Part shown: positions 1 through 10,156 of the stretch, one piece after another | Layout of the letters: every line of letters starts with the position of its first letter | Numbering within the stretch: position 1 is the first letter of the stretch | Assembly (NCBI RefSeq): GCF_000002875.2 | Contig: NC_009389.2 | Coordinates: forward strand, 286,001 to 350,000 | Length of the DNA stretch: 64,000 bases | Origin: Leishmania infantum JPCM5 | Lineage: Eukaryota; Euglenozoa; Kinetoplastea; Trypanosomatida; Trypanosomatidae | Reading direction: 5' to 3' | Notes under the pieces: model-generated | What the model was told of the DNA's origin: nothing | Databases searched by the model: none | The model's input: only the letters and a program-made list of their open reading frames with translations | Made by a program: the position numbers and the translations under genes

Positions 1-241
1 GATGGCACTACAGCAGGTGCTTGTTACGTCACCGGCGGAGATGCCGACAACAGAGAACACTGCCACCCGCTCATCCGATGCGCGAATGGCGACAGTGCGG
101 TGGAGTGCACCGGTCATTTCTCACCCTTGGCTCGGCACAGGCGCTGTGTTGGAGGCGACGATGACCGTCAGGGGGACGTCGACAGCGTGACGAGAGCGAC
201 TGCGAGAGGGATCGGTACCCCTCTCTCCCTTTTCGGGTCAC
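1..241. other. Intergenic edge, downstream of the first gene
   Basis: No supportable gene. For minus-strand transcription this is the start of the 3' UTR of the gene ending at 242. The short open frames here begin on non-ATG codons or resemble nothing known. Confidence 0.5.
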
Positions 242-2377
242 TCAAACCGTCATCGAGTTACTCGCGCCACTGCAGCAGTAGTTGGTGGTGCTGGTGAACG
301 TGCCTGTGGTGGGCGAGGTGACCGACGCGGCGTGCGAGGAGATTTGACCGATCCACGTCACGCCGGCCGTCAGCGACGGCTCCATCTCCCCATACGAAGA
401 CATCCGACCCGATGCGCTCCCAGCGGTGATGACGTCAATGAGGCCGACAGCCGCCGCCGCTGCCGCCGCCGCCTCAGCCCCCGTCGGCTTGACGACACTG
501 CTGCTATGATTGCTCGCGCCTCCGGGTCGGGCTCGGCGGAAGCGCGGCTGATGGTGGTGATGGTGGTGGGGGTAGTGATGGTGCTGCTGCACGCTCGACA
601 TCCCAAGGCTGCCGAACGACTCCCAGTCTGCACTGGGTGGTGTCGGCGCCAACATGCCGCACGTAGCAGCTACAGAAGATGGCAAGTTTCCGCAGGAGAC
701 GTCGGTGATGCTGGCGCTGCTGAGGATCGTGGTGTTTGCCGTCGCGGCACCGCTGAAGAGGCGCGCCGACACTGACAGTCGCGAGGACGCGCGAGGCGCG
801 GCCAACGAGAGCTGAAGCAGCGGCGCTGGCGGCGCGCAGGAGCGACTCTTCCAATCCTCGTCATCCACCACGTGTGGCGGCCGCCGCGCGCCGGAGACGG
901 TGAAGCGCGCGCTCGCTGAGGTGGTGATGCCTCGCAGAACTGACGGCATCAGCGAGGGAGGGGAGGGGATGAGGGAAGCGGACGATGCTGGATGATACGT
1001 GGCATCCGTGTCGCCACCCCCGCAATCCGCTACCGCCGCCGCCGCCGCCGCCTCGGCGGCACCGGCACCGGCGCTATCAGCGCCACGATTTGGTGCTCTG
1101 TGCGGAGGCTGAGGCGGCCCCCACGGCTGCACCCCAGCCGCCTCGTAAACGGGAGCGGCGGACACCCGCGGCACGCCCTCCGGCTGCGAACATGGCCGGC
1201 TGCCGAGAAAGCCAGAGGAGGCCGGGGAGTGGGAGCCGCTAACGGCGGCGGTGCTAGACAGCGGCTGGTACGCGCGTTGCAGTCTTGTCAGCGAGGCGGC
1301 TGAGTCGAAGCAGGCAGTGGTGCCATCGCCGCGGCCATCCCCGCCGCGGACGCCCTGACAGAAGTCTGTGATGGTACGGTAGCGACGCTGCAGGGCCGAT
1401 GCGGAGAGGCTATAGCGTTCCGTTGCGTCTTGAGAGTTTCCCCGCGGTGCGGCCATCGCATGGCTGCTGTCGCGACAACGCTGAAAAATGTGCTCCTCCA
1501 GCTGCTTGACTGTGGCCGTCGCCGTCGTTGGCCTTGGCCGCGCATGCGCGCGGCTGCTGCTGCTGCCACCACCACCGCTGGCGGTGAGAGTCTTGCCCTT
1601 TTTCTCGTCTTCCTCCGCTACGCTGCTCGGGCTCTCTGGGGGGGCGGCCTCGGTTAGCCAGCAGAACTGTCTGCCAACGGTGCCGCTGCTGCTGTAGTCA
1701 TGGAAGAGGGCGTCGTTGTCGTTACTGTTCGCTGCCATCGGCGCCGTTGCCGCCTTGCGGGACGTTGCAGAGTCGAGCCCGCGCGAGGGCACTGCCCACG
1801 ACTGCGGAGGTGGCGTTCTCTGGACGCCATTTCGTACCGAGTTCACGGAGGGGGTCGGCACCGACGGCGAGTGCGCCCGTGGGTGCAGCTGGCTGTACTG
1901 CTGAGCCTGCTGCTGTTGCAGCTGGTGGTTTCGCTGTATTTGCAGGAATCGTAGGAGGCCCGGCGGCACATCTGCGTCGTACGTCGCCTTCTGCAGAAAC
2001 TCCTCGACGACGCTGCCCAAGTCGTGCCTCGACGAGGTGGACGAGTGAGACCGGTGATGCACAGGACAGCTGAGCGGTGAGAGGGCGCGTCGCTGCGAGG
2101 GTGCCCCAACAACGGCTGCGGCTGTTGCAGGAGCAGGCCGACTTGCGCCATCGACGGCGCTGCTCGTAGCTGTCCTGTCTGTGGCGCCTTCATTACTCAG
2201 GGACAACGACGACGCCCGGTGTTGGGCGCCGCGGTACGCGTGATCGCTGAAGTGACCACCTGCATCAGGCCACGCACAGCTGCTGGGGAGCGAGGTTTTG
2301 TTTGAAGGCCGTTGCTGTTCGTCAACGGCCGTGTGGAAGGCCATCGCAAGGGAGGTCAGTGACGCGTGCGAGTCCAT
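242..2377 (-). CDS. Hypothetical low-complexity protein, 711 aa
   Basis: Not recognised. The frame is open to 2383, but that codon is GTG; the first in-frame ATG is at 2377, giving a protein that begins MDSHASLTS. Stop is TGA at 242-244. The protein is mostly disordered: Ser/Ala/Pro-rich, with Gln-rich patches, several poly-Ala runs and a His-rich stretch near the C-terminus (six consecutive His close to position 570). No membrane segment or catalytic motif is visible. The codon use and open length support a real gene, but there is no functional clue. It is the last gene of the unit in this window, downstream of the TRAPPC13-like gene. Confidence 0.7.
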   Translation of the reverse strand: MDSHASLTSLAMAFHTAVDEQQRPSNKTSLPSSCAWPDAGGHFSDHAYRGAQHRASSLSLSNEGATDRTATSSAVDGASRPAPATAAAVVGAPSQRRALSPLSCPVHHRSHSSTSSRHDLGSVVEEFLQKATYDADVPPGLLRFLQIQRNHQLQQQQAQQYSQLHPRAHSPSVPTPSVNSVRNGVQRTPPPQSWAVPSRGLDSATSRKAATAPMAANSNDNDALFHDYSSSGTVGRQFCWLTEAAPPESPSSVAEEDEKKGKTLTASGGGGSSSSRAHARPRPTTATATVKQLEEHIFQRCRDSSHAMAAPRGNSQDATERYSLSASALQRRYRTITDFCQGVRGGDGRGDGTTACFDSAASLTRLQRAYQPLSSTAAVSGSHSPASSGFLGSRPCSQPEGVPRVSAAPVYEAAGVQPWGPPQPPHRAPNRGADSAGAGAAEAAAAAAVADCGGGDTDATYHPASSASLIPSPPSLMPSVLRGITTSASARFTVSGARRPPHVVDDEDWKSRSCAPPAPLLQLSLAAPRASSRLSVSARLFSGAATANTTILSSASITDVSCGNLPSSVAATCGMLAPTPPSADWESFGSLGMSSVQQHHHYPHHHHHHQPRFRRARPGGASNHSSSVVKPTGAEAAAAAAAAVGLIDVITAGSASGRMSSYGEMEPSLTAGVTWIGQISSHAASVTSPTTGTFTSTTNYCCSGASNSMTV

Positions 2378-3365
2378 GGGCACACGTAACTTCGCGGTGA
2401 CATGCGACTGCTCAAACGTTGACTACACCGCAACCTCCGCCTGCTGTTGCCGCGGCTGTGGCGGTGCCGAGGGGAGCGGCGGGGTCTACCGCAAACTTGC
2501 CGCTGAAGATGGCAGGAGGGTCCTGCCCGTCGTGCGCGGTGTGGGTTTGCTCCGGCGACGGTTGTTGCAGAGGCGCTGACGCTGCTGCAGCGGCGGCGGC
2601 GGTGACGGGGGGTTCCTCCCAAAGGGAGGGGAGCCGCGGGGCGAGGGACAGCGTTGGCGCGCAGCTGCGCTCTTTCATAGACTACATGAACGCCGCTCAT
2701 TCACCAACAAGCCGACGGAAAGATGAGGGCAGCCTGCCAGCGGCACCACACTCAGGCACGCGCTGTCGACGCTTGGGGATGCGGATGGAGGGGACCCGGT
2801 GTGCAGGGGTGAATCGATGACGTGCCAGCCACGTCATCAGCAGCAGAGAGGGAGAGAGCAAAGACAGGGGAGGGGAGACATGCATGTGTGGGCGACCACT
2901 CAGCACGGCACGCTCATGCATGCCCACGGACACACGAGATGGGGAGAGGGAACGACAGCGCTTTCCTCTCGTCGGCGGTGCCGCAGCGGGAGACCGGGGG
3001 GAGAACCGGTGGAGGGGGGACGGGAGGAGAGGGGAGGGGAGGGGGTATGGAGGGTGTGGGAGGATGGGGGTGAGACAGAGGGCAGACACATGTACGCAGG
3101 CACGTCTCCCCTCCTCCTCTTCCCCCCTCCCCTCCCCTCCCACACACACAGGAGGAGGAGGGTAAGGGAAGGTGGAGGAGAGACATCGCGTTGGATCGGT
3201 CGGGTGGGTTGGGGAGAGCTGTGCGCAGATACGCACGCATATTCGGGGGGGGGGGAGTGGGGGAGGTGAAGGGGAAGGGGCCGAGAGCGCACACACGCGA
3301 GCCAATACATACACACACACAGCACCCACAAACCGTAATAACGAGCACAAGCACGCCACGTTTCG
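2378..3365 (-). other. Intergenic region with pyrimidine tracts (minus strand)
   Basis: About 1 kb without a convincing gene. On the minus strand it is strongly pyrimidine-rich (plus-strand purine runs at about 2844-2880 and 3000-3080), typical of trans-splice acceptor and polyadenylation regions. The minus-strand frames of 150-220 codons here are translations of simple sequence (Pro/Ser/Cys/Val-rich) and are not called. Confidence 0.6.
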
Positions 3366-5276
3366 TCAGAGAACCAACACATCGCACAGCGTGTCAGCAT
3401 CCGCAGCCGGGAGGGCCTTCATGGCGACCGCCGCGATGGCCGGCGCTGTCGCCGCCAGCGTCGCGTCTTCGTGCGCGTCCGCCTTGTCGCCACTGACGCT
3501 GGCCGCTTTACCGAGGACGACATCGCTCTCGCCCGAGACTGACTGCAGCAGGACCGTCGCAGACGGCGGCCACAGGACGGCCTGCGACGTGCGAGCATCC
3601 ACGAGTTCTATCGCGTCGCGTGAGATGCTTCGCCACCCCGCTTGCCATGGCAGGAGCGTTAGAGAAAAGGTTAGGCTGCTTGCAGACTCTAGGAGACCGA
3701 GCAGGCGCACGGTGGGCCCCGCGTAGAGCCACTGCGGCGCTAGACGCTCCACGCGAACCTTGACTGCCACGTCGTAGCGATGCACGTTGCTGTGGTTGAC
3801 CACCTTGAAGTGCGCCGTGACGGGCGACCCAGCGAGGAGAGGCGCCGGCGGTGTCTGCTTGTGCAGCGCATGGTAGTGAGGATCAGCTGCCGCAAAGTCA
3901 CCGTCCTCCAAAGTCGTCGTCGAAGACGACGGCGGCCGTTTCGAGGGGTGGGCTGCCGACTCAGCGATGACGCGCGTGACGCGCAGCTCCACCTCCGCCT
4001 CGGACAAGAGCTCTTTGACGCGCAGCTGTGCGCTCCGCGCCGTTCCAGTCTCTCCATTTGCGCGGCACCACGTCCACTGCACATACCCCAGTGATGCAAG
4101 CCGAGGACTAAGACGACGTGTCATGAGGCCGCCGCGGCCGTGCACCACCGTGGCGTGTCGCAGCTCCTCCAGGAGGATGCCAACAGTGAAGAGCAGTAGG
4201 TGCGTGTCGCCCGGCATGAGGAGGACCGGCGCCGGCACCCGCGATTCTTCCGCTGCCGTTGACGAAGTGCTGCAACAGTTCTGCAGCTTCGCGCTTTCTA
4301 CGCGGCCGCCGCTTGCCACCACCTCACGAAACACCGCCGCACCGCGGTGATGGGTGAGGCTTGGCAGAACCAGCTTAGAGTCGGCGAGACAGAGCGGCAC
4401 GCTGGACATGTTCTTCAGGCCAATGCTCAGTTGGTAGAGCGCGTACGCGCGTGAGGAAGTTGACGAATGCAGCTCGGATTCATTGTCGTTGTCGCTGCCG
4501 TCTGGTTGGTCCTCCGCCGACGTCCACGTTGGCCGGACGTATCGCAGAAACCTCGGCTGCACTTCCATGATCGGCTGTTCCGTCTTGAACGTGCTGCTCC
4601 ACTTGAGCTGCCGCTGCCGCTCGCTCGGGTCGTAGTAGTCTACCGCCACCGCCAGCGCATAGGTGCTCGCCTCGCTCAGCGGCACCGCTGCAACAAGTGT
4701 GTAGTGCGACTTGGGCGGGAGCGTCTCCACGGTGCAACGCAGTAAAGCACGCCGCAGCGGCGCCGACGGTTGCGCCACACCTACGTGAAAGTGCGCCTGC
4801 GTCAGGCTGTAGTTGGCAGCGTTGTGGAAGCACAGGAGAGCGCGGAACACCTCGCTGGCAAGCAGCGCGCCCATCTTGCGCGGCAGTGTAAGTACTGGCT
4901 GCACACATAAAGATGTGGAGAAGCACAAGTTCGCCGGCATCGTGACGGCCTCGCGGGTGCGCTGCTGCTGCTGTGACGCCGTCGACGTTGAGGTAAGGCG
5001 GCTACACGGCGGCTGACCGCGCCGCACGCGGCTCCACGGGTCACCAAGAACAGGGAAGAGGATGTCGCCCTCCTCGGCGACATCGCCGAGGTCCTCGCCT
5101 AAGGAGGGGAAGAAGGAAGGCTGGGAGAGCACCGTCGCCTGCAGGCCGAGCGGTGCCGTCAGCATCGCGGTACCGCTTGCCGCTACTGCACCTTTGGCAG
5201 TGCCCTGCTGCGCCGCGGAGGACGCGGACGGCCCCGCTGCCGCCGTCACACGACCGGGCGCGGCACGGCTCTGCAT
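3366..5276 (-). CDS. TRAPPC13: TRAPPC13-like trafficking protein (DUF974), 636 aa
   Basis: Likely homologue of TRAPPC13, an accessory subunit of the TRAPP tethering complexes that activate Rab GTPases in ER-Golgi traffic and autophagy. The frame reaches 5324 only through a GTG; the first ATG is at 5276, just below a minus-strand pyrimidine tract (5287-5345). Seen in the protein: an N-terminal beta-rich part matching the TRAPPC13 pattern (FHNAANYSLTQAHFHVGV, then a YTLVAAV-type strand and a KTEQPIMEVQPRF strand), a middle part with a VQWTWCRANGETG strand equivalent to the family's 'DIVWKTNLGERG', and a C-terminal part with FKVVNHSN, QWLYAG and GWRSISRDAIELVDA, which follow the family's end (QLG, GLQSISGLRLTD). 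At 636 residues it is longer than the roughly 420-residue animal protein because of linker insertions. Recognition is by pattern rather than by alignment. Confidence 0.72.
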   Translation of the reverse strand: MQSRAAPGRVTAAAGPSASSAAQQGTAKGAVAASGTAMLTAPLGLQATVLSQPSFFPSLGEDLGDVAEEGDILFPVLGDPWSRVRRGQPPCSRLTSTSTASQQQQRTREAVTMPANLCFSTSLCVQPVLTLPRKMGALLASEVFRALLCFHNAANYSLTQAHFHVGVAQPSAPLRRALLRCTVETLPPKSHYTLVAAVPLSEASTYALAVAVDYYDPSERQRQLKWSSTFKTEQPIMEVQPRFLRYVRPTWTSAEDQPDGSDNDNESELHSSTSSRAYALYQLSIGLKNMSSVPLCLADSKLVLPSLTHHRGAAVFREVVASGGRVESAKLQNCCSTSSTAAEESRVPAPVLLMPGDTHLLLFTVGILLEELRHATVVHGRGGLMTRRLSPRLASLGYVQWTWCRANGETGTARSAQLRVKELLSEAEVELRVTRVIAESAAHPSKRPPSSSTTTLEDGDFAAADPHYHALHKQTPPAPLLAGSPVTAHFKVVNHSNVHRYDVAVKVRVERLAPQWLYAGPTVRLLGLLESASSLTFSLTLLPWQAGWRSISRDAIELVDARTSQAVLWPPSATVLLQSVSGESDVVLGKAASVSGDKADAHEDATLAATAPAIAAVAMKALPAADADTLCDVLVL

Positions 5277-6004
5277 CGTCGCCTGCCGGGGGAGGGGTTC
5301 AATCAAGGAAGAGAGAGAAACCACTATAGGAGGGTTGGGGGAGGGACGCGCGAATAGGCCTGCGAGGGTGATGACGGTGGCTGGTGGTCGAGGCAGGGAA
5401 GAGGGCCCACGTTGCTTCTGGCTCCCTGACGTGCCTTGAACATGCGCAGAGCAGTGCCGAGAGGGGAGAGGAAGAAGGAGTGGGGGCTAAGAGGAGCAGC
5501 GGTGTTGAGGGAGGGCGCTCGCGGCGGCAGCGGGAGTCGCTGCAAGCTCGCTAGCGTGCACGCGCGGGGCAGTCGGCAGTGCGTGCTCTGCTGCCTTTCC
5601 TTGAAAATTTTCGTGCCCTTATTCGACTTGCAAGCGCTCCCCCTCTCTCGCGTTGCCATCCTCCACACACACACACACACACACACACACGGAGGGAGGG
5701 AGGAAGGCCGCAGCCGCAGCACCACCACAAAGCCAAGCGAAACAGAGGCGACGGATAGATCGGTACCTCCGCGCGCCTCTGAGCCGCCCATACGCCCCTC
5801 CTCCCCCACTCCCTCACCTAGGCGGACATGGAAGGATCCACAGACATTATGTGGACACAGGCATGCCACGTGGGTGGGAGCGGGTTGGTGAAGGTGCTCT
5901 CTCTGTGTAGGACGAGGGGGGGGGACGGGGAGGAACTACTCGCCTCTTTCTGAAGCACACACGTTTTGCCCCGGCTCCCTCATCTGAACTCGCCCGTAGC
6001 ACCT
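5277..6004 (-). other. Intergenic region with CA microsatellite
   Basis: No supportable gene. It holds a CA/AC microsatellite at 5664-5690 and a minus-strand pyrimidine tract at 5287-5345, directly upstream of the TRAPPC13-like ATG, which is a good candidate for its spliced-leader acceptor region. Confidence 0.55.
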
Positions 6005-8437
6005 TCAGTCGCTGTCGTCGCTACTCGAGGAACTGCCGCCGGCCATCTGCGGCGCTGCCGAACCGACCATGCGACCTCGCGCGGTAGGATTGGCACGCGG
6101 AGGCGCCGACGAAGAAGACGAGTCCGAGCTGTCTGCTTGCCTCCTGTTAGCGCCGCCGTACTTGTTGCCGGTACCGCTGCCACTGCTGGTGCTGCTCGAG
6201 TCGTCGCCTTGCAGGACCCTGCGGCGCTCGCCCAGCATTGAAGTCAGGGCACTGACTGCGGACTTCTGTGACTGAGGTGGTGGTGGAGGGGGAGGGGGCA
6301 CACGTGGCGCGGCGGGTGCAGCTACAAGGCCGCCGCCTGGCTTCGCACCAACAGGCAGCTTGGACGAGGCCGGCGGCGGCGGCGGTGGCGGTGCTTCAGA
6401 TGACACTGACGGCACCATAGCGGCCTGCGCCGGTGGCGGAGGCGGAGGCGGACGACTTCCGCTGGTATACTTCAGCTCTGACAACAATTTTGACGCTTGC
6501 GGCGGCGGCGGCGGTTGCGGTGGTGGCACGCGCGGAGGAGCGCCCCCACCGCTGCCGAGCGGAAACATTGGCGGGTTCGGCTTGCCTTGCAACAACGCCG
6601 TCGGTGGGAGCGGTGGCGGTGGCGGCGCCGTAGTGGAGCGCGTCACCCCTGGCGGCGGTGGTGGTGCCAGCGACGGAGGCGCGGCAGGCGGAGCGGAGAG
6701 TGCGGCGGCAGTGGGTTGGGTGGAGGTATCGCGAGCCTGCTGTTGCTTGGGCCTTGCTCGACCGCTTTCACGCCTGCGGTTTACCGCGCGGGCCGCGGCC
6801 TCAGTATCGTCGTCACTCCCCTCTGATGCCGTGCTGCCGTCGCCAACAGCGTGACGCCGACGAGCCCGTCGCTGTCGCTGCTCTTGGCCAGGGGCGATCG
6901 TCTCAAAGTCGCGCGGACCCCGACGTGACGCACGGCGTTGCTGCCGGGGGCCACCGTTTTCATCGTGCTCTTCGACGTCTTCGTCGTCTTCGGAACCAGT
7001 GCTACCGCCGGTGCGACCCTGCATATCCCCGCCACGTTGGTCCCAGCGCCGCACGGAAGCCAAGTGCTGAAGCGGCAGATTCCGCGGCATGTCCCGCAAC
7101 AGGGCTCGCGATGACGCTGCCGCCGCGTCGCCGCCGGGCACGAAGGCATACTGCTGCGCCTGCAACGGCGTAGTAAAGTCGCATTGGATATCCACCGTGC
7201 TGGTGCTGTGCAGCCACGTCCTCGTTGCCGACCGTGCCGTCGCCGCAAGCCCTGTGGGGCTGTAAGGGTCTCTGTAGATGGGAGTGCCGTGCTGCACCGA
7301 CGCGATGGCGCCCTTCGCGTTGCCATCGTTGCTGCTGCTTGCTGCCACCAGATGCCGGTAAGCCATCCGGTGTGCAGGGTAGCTCACAAGGGCGCTGAGA
7401 GTGCCGGGCATCTCGCTCGCGTTATGCATGGCCTGCCCGCCTCGCACGGCCGGCAGACAGCGAGGTTGCCAGGCAAGCGCGGAGGAGGAAGATGGCTGCA
7501 GCGAGGCCGCGCTCATCAACGTACCCCGCACGCTCAAGTGCCCAGCAGCTGCCTCGCCACGGCCCCCGTGCCCCACCGCCACGGCGCTACTTTCCTCACC
7601 GTCTAAGATCACTGTCTCCAGTGGCATGGACTCTGCCAGCCGCATGGCAGCGACGGCGTTCACGGGCGGAGCAGGACTGCTGACATTACTGTCGCTGCCG
7701 CCACACCGAGCGAAACCGCGGTGTGCGGTGGCGATGGTGCGCTCAGAGTCGGCGAACGCGGACACCACTGGAACAGCACGCATCGGCGGCTGGTAGGACG
7801 GCTGCTGCGGCTGCTGTGCTGCGTCGTCGTCGGAGTCGTCAGTGGAGGACCCGCTGCAGGAGCTCGGCGCAACCGGTGGCAGCGGGGATGAGCGGCGTGG
7901 TCGCAGGAAGCGATGACTGTGAGCCGTGCTCACCGCTGAAGGGACGCCGCTGATCACGATAGCAGCGGCGTTCGCGCCGTCCTGCGCGCCCCGCTGCGAC
8001 TTGACCGTCTTCGCCCTCACGCCGCCCCCGCGACTCCGGGGCTTGAACGGCACGAGCTGAGGGTATCGAGGTTTGCTCTCCAGTAGCGTTGATGTGCGTC
8101 GCCCTCGCAAGCAGTCAATAAAATCGGCACAGATGCAGATGCGTCTTTGAACGCCGTTGAGGCGCCGCTGCTGCGACGCTGCTGCCTTGTCCAGCCGATC
8201 CAGCACTGTGTCCACCGTGTCGGCCAGCGCTTCAAGAGAGGCAACGGCAGACGCGAGGGCTGCGCAACCACCCTTGGAGGAGGCGCTCGTGAGTGGCACG
8301 ACGAGACCAGGAATGATGGCGATAGCAGCGGTGTCGTACGCGCGCGCGGCGGCTACGGCACGCGCAGAGTCCACGCTGCTGCTTCGACTTTTGGAGCTTC
8401 CACTGGACTCGCCGCTGCCACTGATACTACTCTCCAT
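6005..8437 (-). CDS. WASHC1: WASH complex subunit 1-like protein, 810 aa
   Basis: Probable WASH1 homologue; WASH activates Arp2/3 on endosomes. The ATG at 8437 (MESSISGSG) is preferred; the longer frame to 8674 does not start on a codon that looks used and its extension is low complexity. Residues about 36-126 resemble the WAHD1 domain: an IPGLVVPL start, a helical stretch (ALADTVDTVLDRLDKAAASQ), a second helix (LNGVQRRI), then GRRTSTLLESKPRYP, matching human 'GSKKAIKVFSSAKYP'. A middle segment (QQYAFVPG... DMPRNLPLQHL) may correspond to human 'ENYFYVPDLG... DLPGIANDL'. Proline runs fill about residues 580-760, as in WASP-family proteins. A weak WH2-like patch (SAVSALTSMLGERRR) follows. The C-terminus is Ser/Asp-rich (SSSSSDDSD) and lacks the Trp of a normal Arp2/3-binding acidic motif. 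The Ser- and Arg-rich insert accounts for the extra length. Confidence 0.6.
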   Translation of the reverse strand: MESSISGSGESSGSSKSRSSSVDSARAVAAARAYDTAAIAIIPGLVVPLTSASSKGGCAALASAVASLEALADTVDTVLDRLDKAAASQQRRLNGVQRRICICADFIDCLRGRRTSTLLESKPRYPQLVPFKPRSRGGGVRAKTVKSQRGAQDGANAAAIVISGVPSAVSTAHSHRFLRPRRSSPLPPVAPSSCSGSSTDDSDDDAAQQPQQPSYQPPMRAVPVVSAFADSERTIATAHRGFARCGGSDSNVSSPAPPVNAVAAMRLAESMPLETVILDGEESSAVAVGHGGRGEAAAGHLSVRGTLMSAASLQPSSSSALAWQPRCLPAVRGGQAMHNASEMPGTLSALVSYPAHRMAYRHLVAASSSNDGNAKGAIASVQHGTPIYRDPYSPTGLAATARSATRTWLHSTSTVDIQCDFTTPLQAQQYAFVPGGDAAAASSRALLRDMPRNLPLQHLASVRRWDQRGGDMQGRTGGSTGSEDDEDVEEHDENGGPRQQRRASRRGPRDFETIAPGQEQRQRRARRRHAVGDGSTASEGSDDDTEAAARAVNRRRESGRARPKQQQARDTSTQPTAAALSAPPAAPPSLAPPPPPGVTRSTTAPPPPPLPPTALLQGKPNPPMFPLGSGGGAPPRVPPPQPPPPPQASKLLSELKYTSGSRPPPPPPPAQAAMVPSVSSEAPPPPPPPASSKLPVGAKPGGGLVAAPAAPRVPPPPPPPPQSQKSAVSALTSMLGERRRVLQGDDSSSTSSGSGTGNKYGGANRRQADSSDSSSSSAPPRANPTARGRMVGSAAPQMAGGSSSSSDDSD

Positions 8438-9347
8438 GGCCTCGCTCGCGGTCACCGTTGCTGTTGCTGCCAGTACCGTGATGAGCGTGCGCGCGCAGTA
8501 TGCGAGGTTTGCGGATCTGTTGAATGGATGAGAGAGGGAGATCGGAAGACACAACAACAAGAGGCGCTCACCGGCCTCCGGAGAAGATGCGCGCAACGGC
8601 TTATGTGGCCTGTGCGTGTGTCTATGGAGAAGGGTGCGCCAAGGCTTAGGGTGTTGTTGGTGTTGGTGGGGCAAACACGCTAGTTAGCGCCGGTGTGCCA
8701 GCGTAGTCACGCACTCGACTGCGTCGCTGCTGCGTAGCAGCTCTCCGCTCGCGTGCGAAAACTTACACAATACACGCACGCACCGCTGCAGGTATGGCGA
8801 GGGCGAAGCAATGACGTAAGAGGCGAGGCGAGAGAGACTGCGCAGGAGCATACATACGTGCATAGGCACACAACATGCGTGTATACATACGTGCGTGCCC
8901 TCATCCAGAGGGTGCTCATCGGTGGTGCGTCGGAGAGAGTCGTCAACGACGCACGCGCGCGCGCGCAAGGAACAGCCGTGACAACAGAACGCAGTTGTGT
9001 GCGCAAGACGGCGCGCAGGCGATGCACCGCGTCTTGAGGCGGTGCGTGCGAGAGGGGACGGAGGCGGAGCGGGTGGGTGCCTGCTACACGGCCGACCCCT
9101 GCTTCTTTTGGTTCTTTGCCGAGGGGTCAAAACAAGAAATGAAAGGCGCACGCCACAGAGCGCCCGTGAAAAAAGGGGGAAAAAAGATGACTGCCATTGG
9201 TGACATCGCGTTCAATCGACGAGAGAGGTCGTTCATCCCAGAGGTGCTCGGGCACGGGTGCGCGCGGCACGCTGCGGATGCCATTTGAACACGCACACAC
9301 AGACGCACGCACCCGTTTCCCCACGCGTTTCACGCTGCTGCGAGAGC
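8438..9347 (-). other. Intergenic region between RPL10 and the WASH-like gene
   Basis: About 0.9 kb with no supportable gene. It contains a short alternating CG run near 8955-8965 and purine-rich plus-strand stretches. A 155-codon minus-strand frame (8684-9151) has no recognisable content and is not called. Confidence 0.5.
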
Positions 9348-9989
9348 TTACGCCATCACGTTGCGCATCGTGATCTTGCCCTTGGGGGCGATCAGCTTGC
9401 AGTGGGTACCGCGCTGCTCGAGCTTGCCGGCGTCGCGCAGAGCCTCGTACTCGGTGCGGAGGATGTTGGTGAAGCCCCAGTACTTGGACATGACGATGAT
9501 CTGGCGGCCGGGGAACTTCATCTTGGCGCGGCGCAGGGCCTCGAAGGCCTGCGGCACGTACGCCTCCTTGGTGCGCATGGACAGCAGGATCTGGCCAATG
9601 CGGACGCGAGCGCACACGCCGTTCGGCTTACCGAAGGCACCACGCATGCCGGTCTGCAGACGATCGGCGCCGGCGCACGAGAGCATCTTGTTGATGCGCA
9701 GCACATGGAAGGGGTGGGCGCGGGTGCGCATGTGAAACACGTCCTTGTTGGCACGCTTCACCATGTACTTGTTGGCCTGAATGCGGGCAGCCTCCAGCGC
9801 CTCGGACGCGATCTGCTCCAGCTCGCGGGACACGACGTGGATGCACACCGGGAACTCATCGACGGTGGCGCGACGTCGGCCAATGTCGAAGTTGCGGATC
9901 TTCGGATCCGGCACACCACGGCAGAAGCGCGACTTCGGGTACGGCTTGTTCTTGCAGAACCGGTAGCAGCGGGACGGACGGCGGGCCAT
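9348..9989 (-). CDS. RPL10: 60S ribosomal protein L10 (uL16), 213 aa
   Basis: Cytosolic large-subunit protein uL16, which sits near the peptidyl-transferase centre and P site. The protein starts [20 protein letters not shown] and has the classical family signatures: [16 protein letters not shown], the [20 protein letters not shown] segment with [15 protein letters not shown] (the conserved P-site loop), [11 protein letters not shown] and [17 protein letters not shown]. Its 213 residues are the usual length for the family. The ATG at 9989 is certain from the conserved N-terminus, although the frame stays open upstream to 10418. Stop is TAA. It lies in the minus-strand unit directly downstream of the tandem NAC-alpha genes, a small group of translation genes. 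Confidence 0.98.
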
Positions 9990-10013
9990 GCTGGCGACTG
10001 TAATACTTCGAGT

Positions 10014-10033
10014 CTTCCGAAGGGAAAGAACAC
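10014..10033 (-). promoter_or_regulatory. Candidate spliced-leader acceptor of RPL10
   Basis: On the minus strand a pyrimidine-rich stretch (about 10020-10033) is followed by the first AG at 10015-10014, about 25 bases before the RPL10 ATG. This is the expected arrangement for a trans-splice site. The exact AG is a prediction. Confidence 0.35.
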
Positions 10034-10093
10034 GAGGGAGTGGTGGCGGGGCAGGGCACGCAATGACGGGTGCGATGAGCGATCTCTCTGCGA

Positions 10094-10097
<4 letters not shown>

Positions 10098-10126
<29 letters not shown>

Positions 10127-10156
10127 GTGGTGGTGGTGGTGGTGGTGGTGGTGGTG
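10098..10156. repeat. (GT)n/(GGT)n compound microsatellite
   Basis: A run of about 14 GT units joins about 10 GGT units without interruption. It lies between RPL10 and the NAC-alpha pair. Confidence 0.9.

Noticed and set aside
8438..8674. 79-residue N-terminal extension of the WASH-like protein
   Set aside because: Low complexity (His/Arg/Pro) before the ATG at 8437; the domain begins about 35 residues after that ATG, so the extension is not needed.
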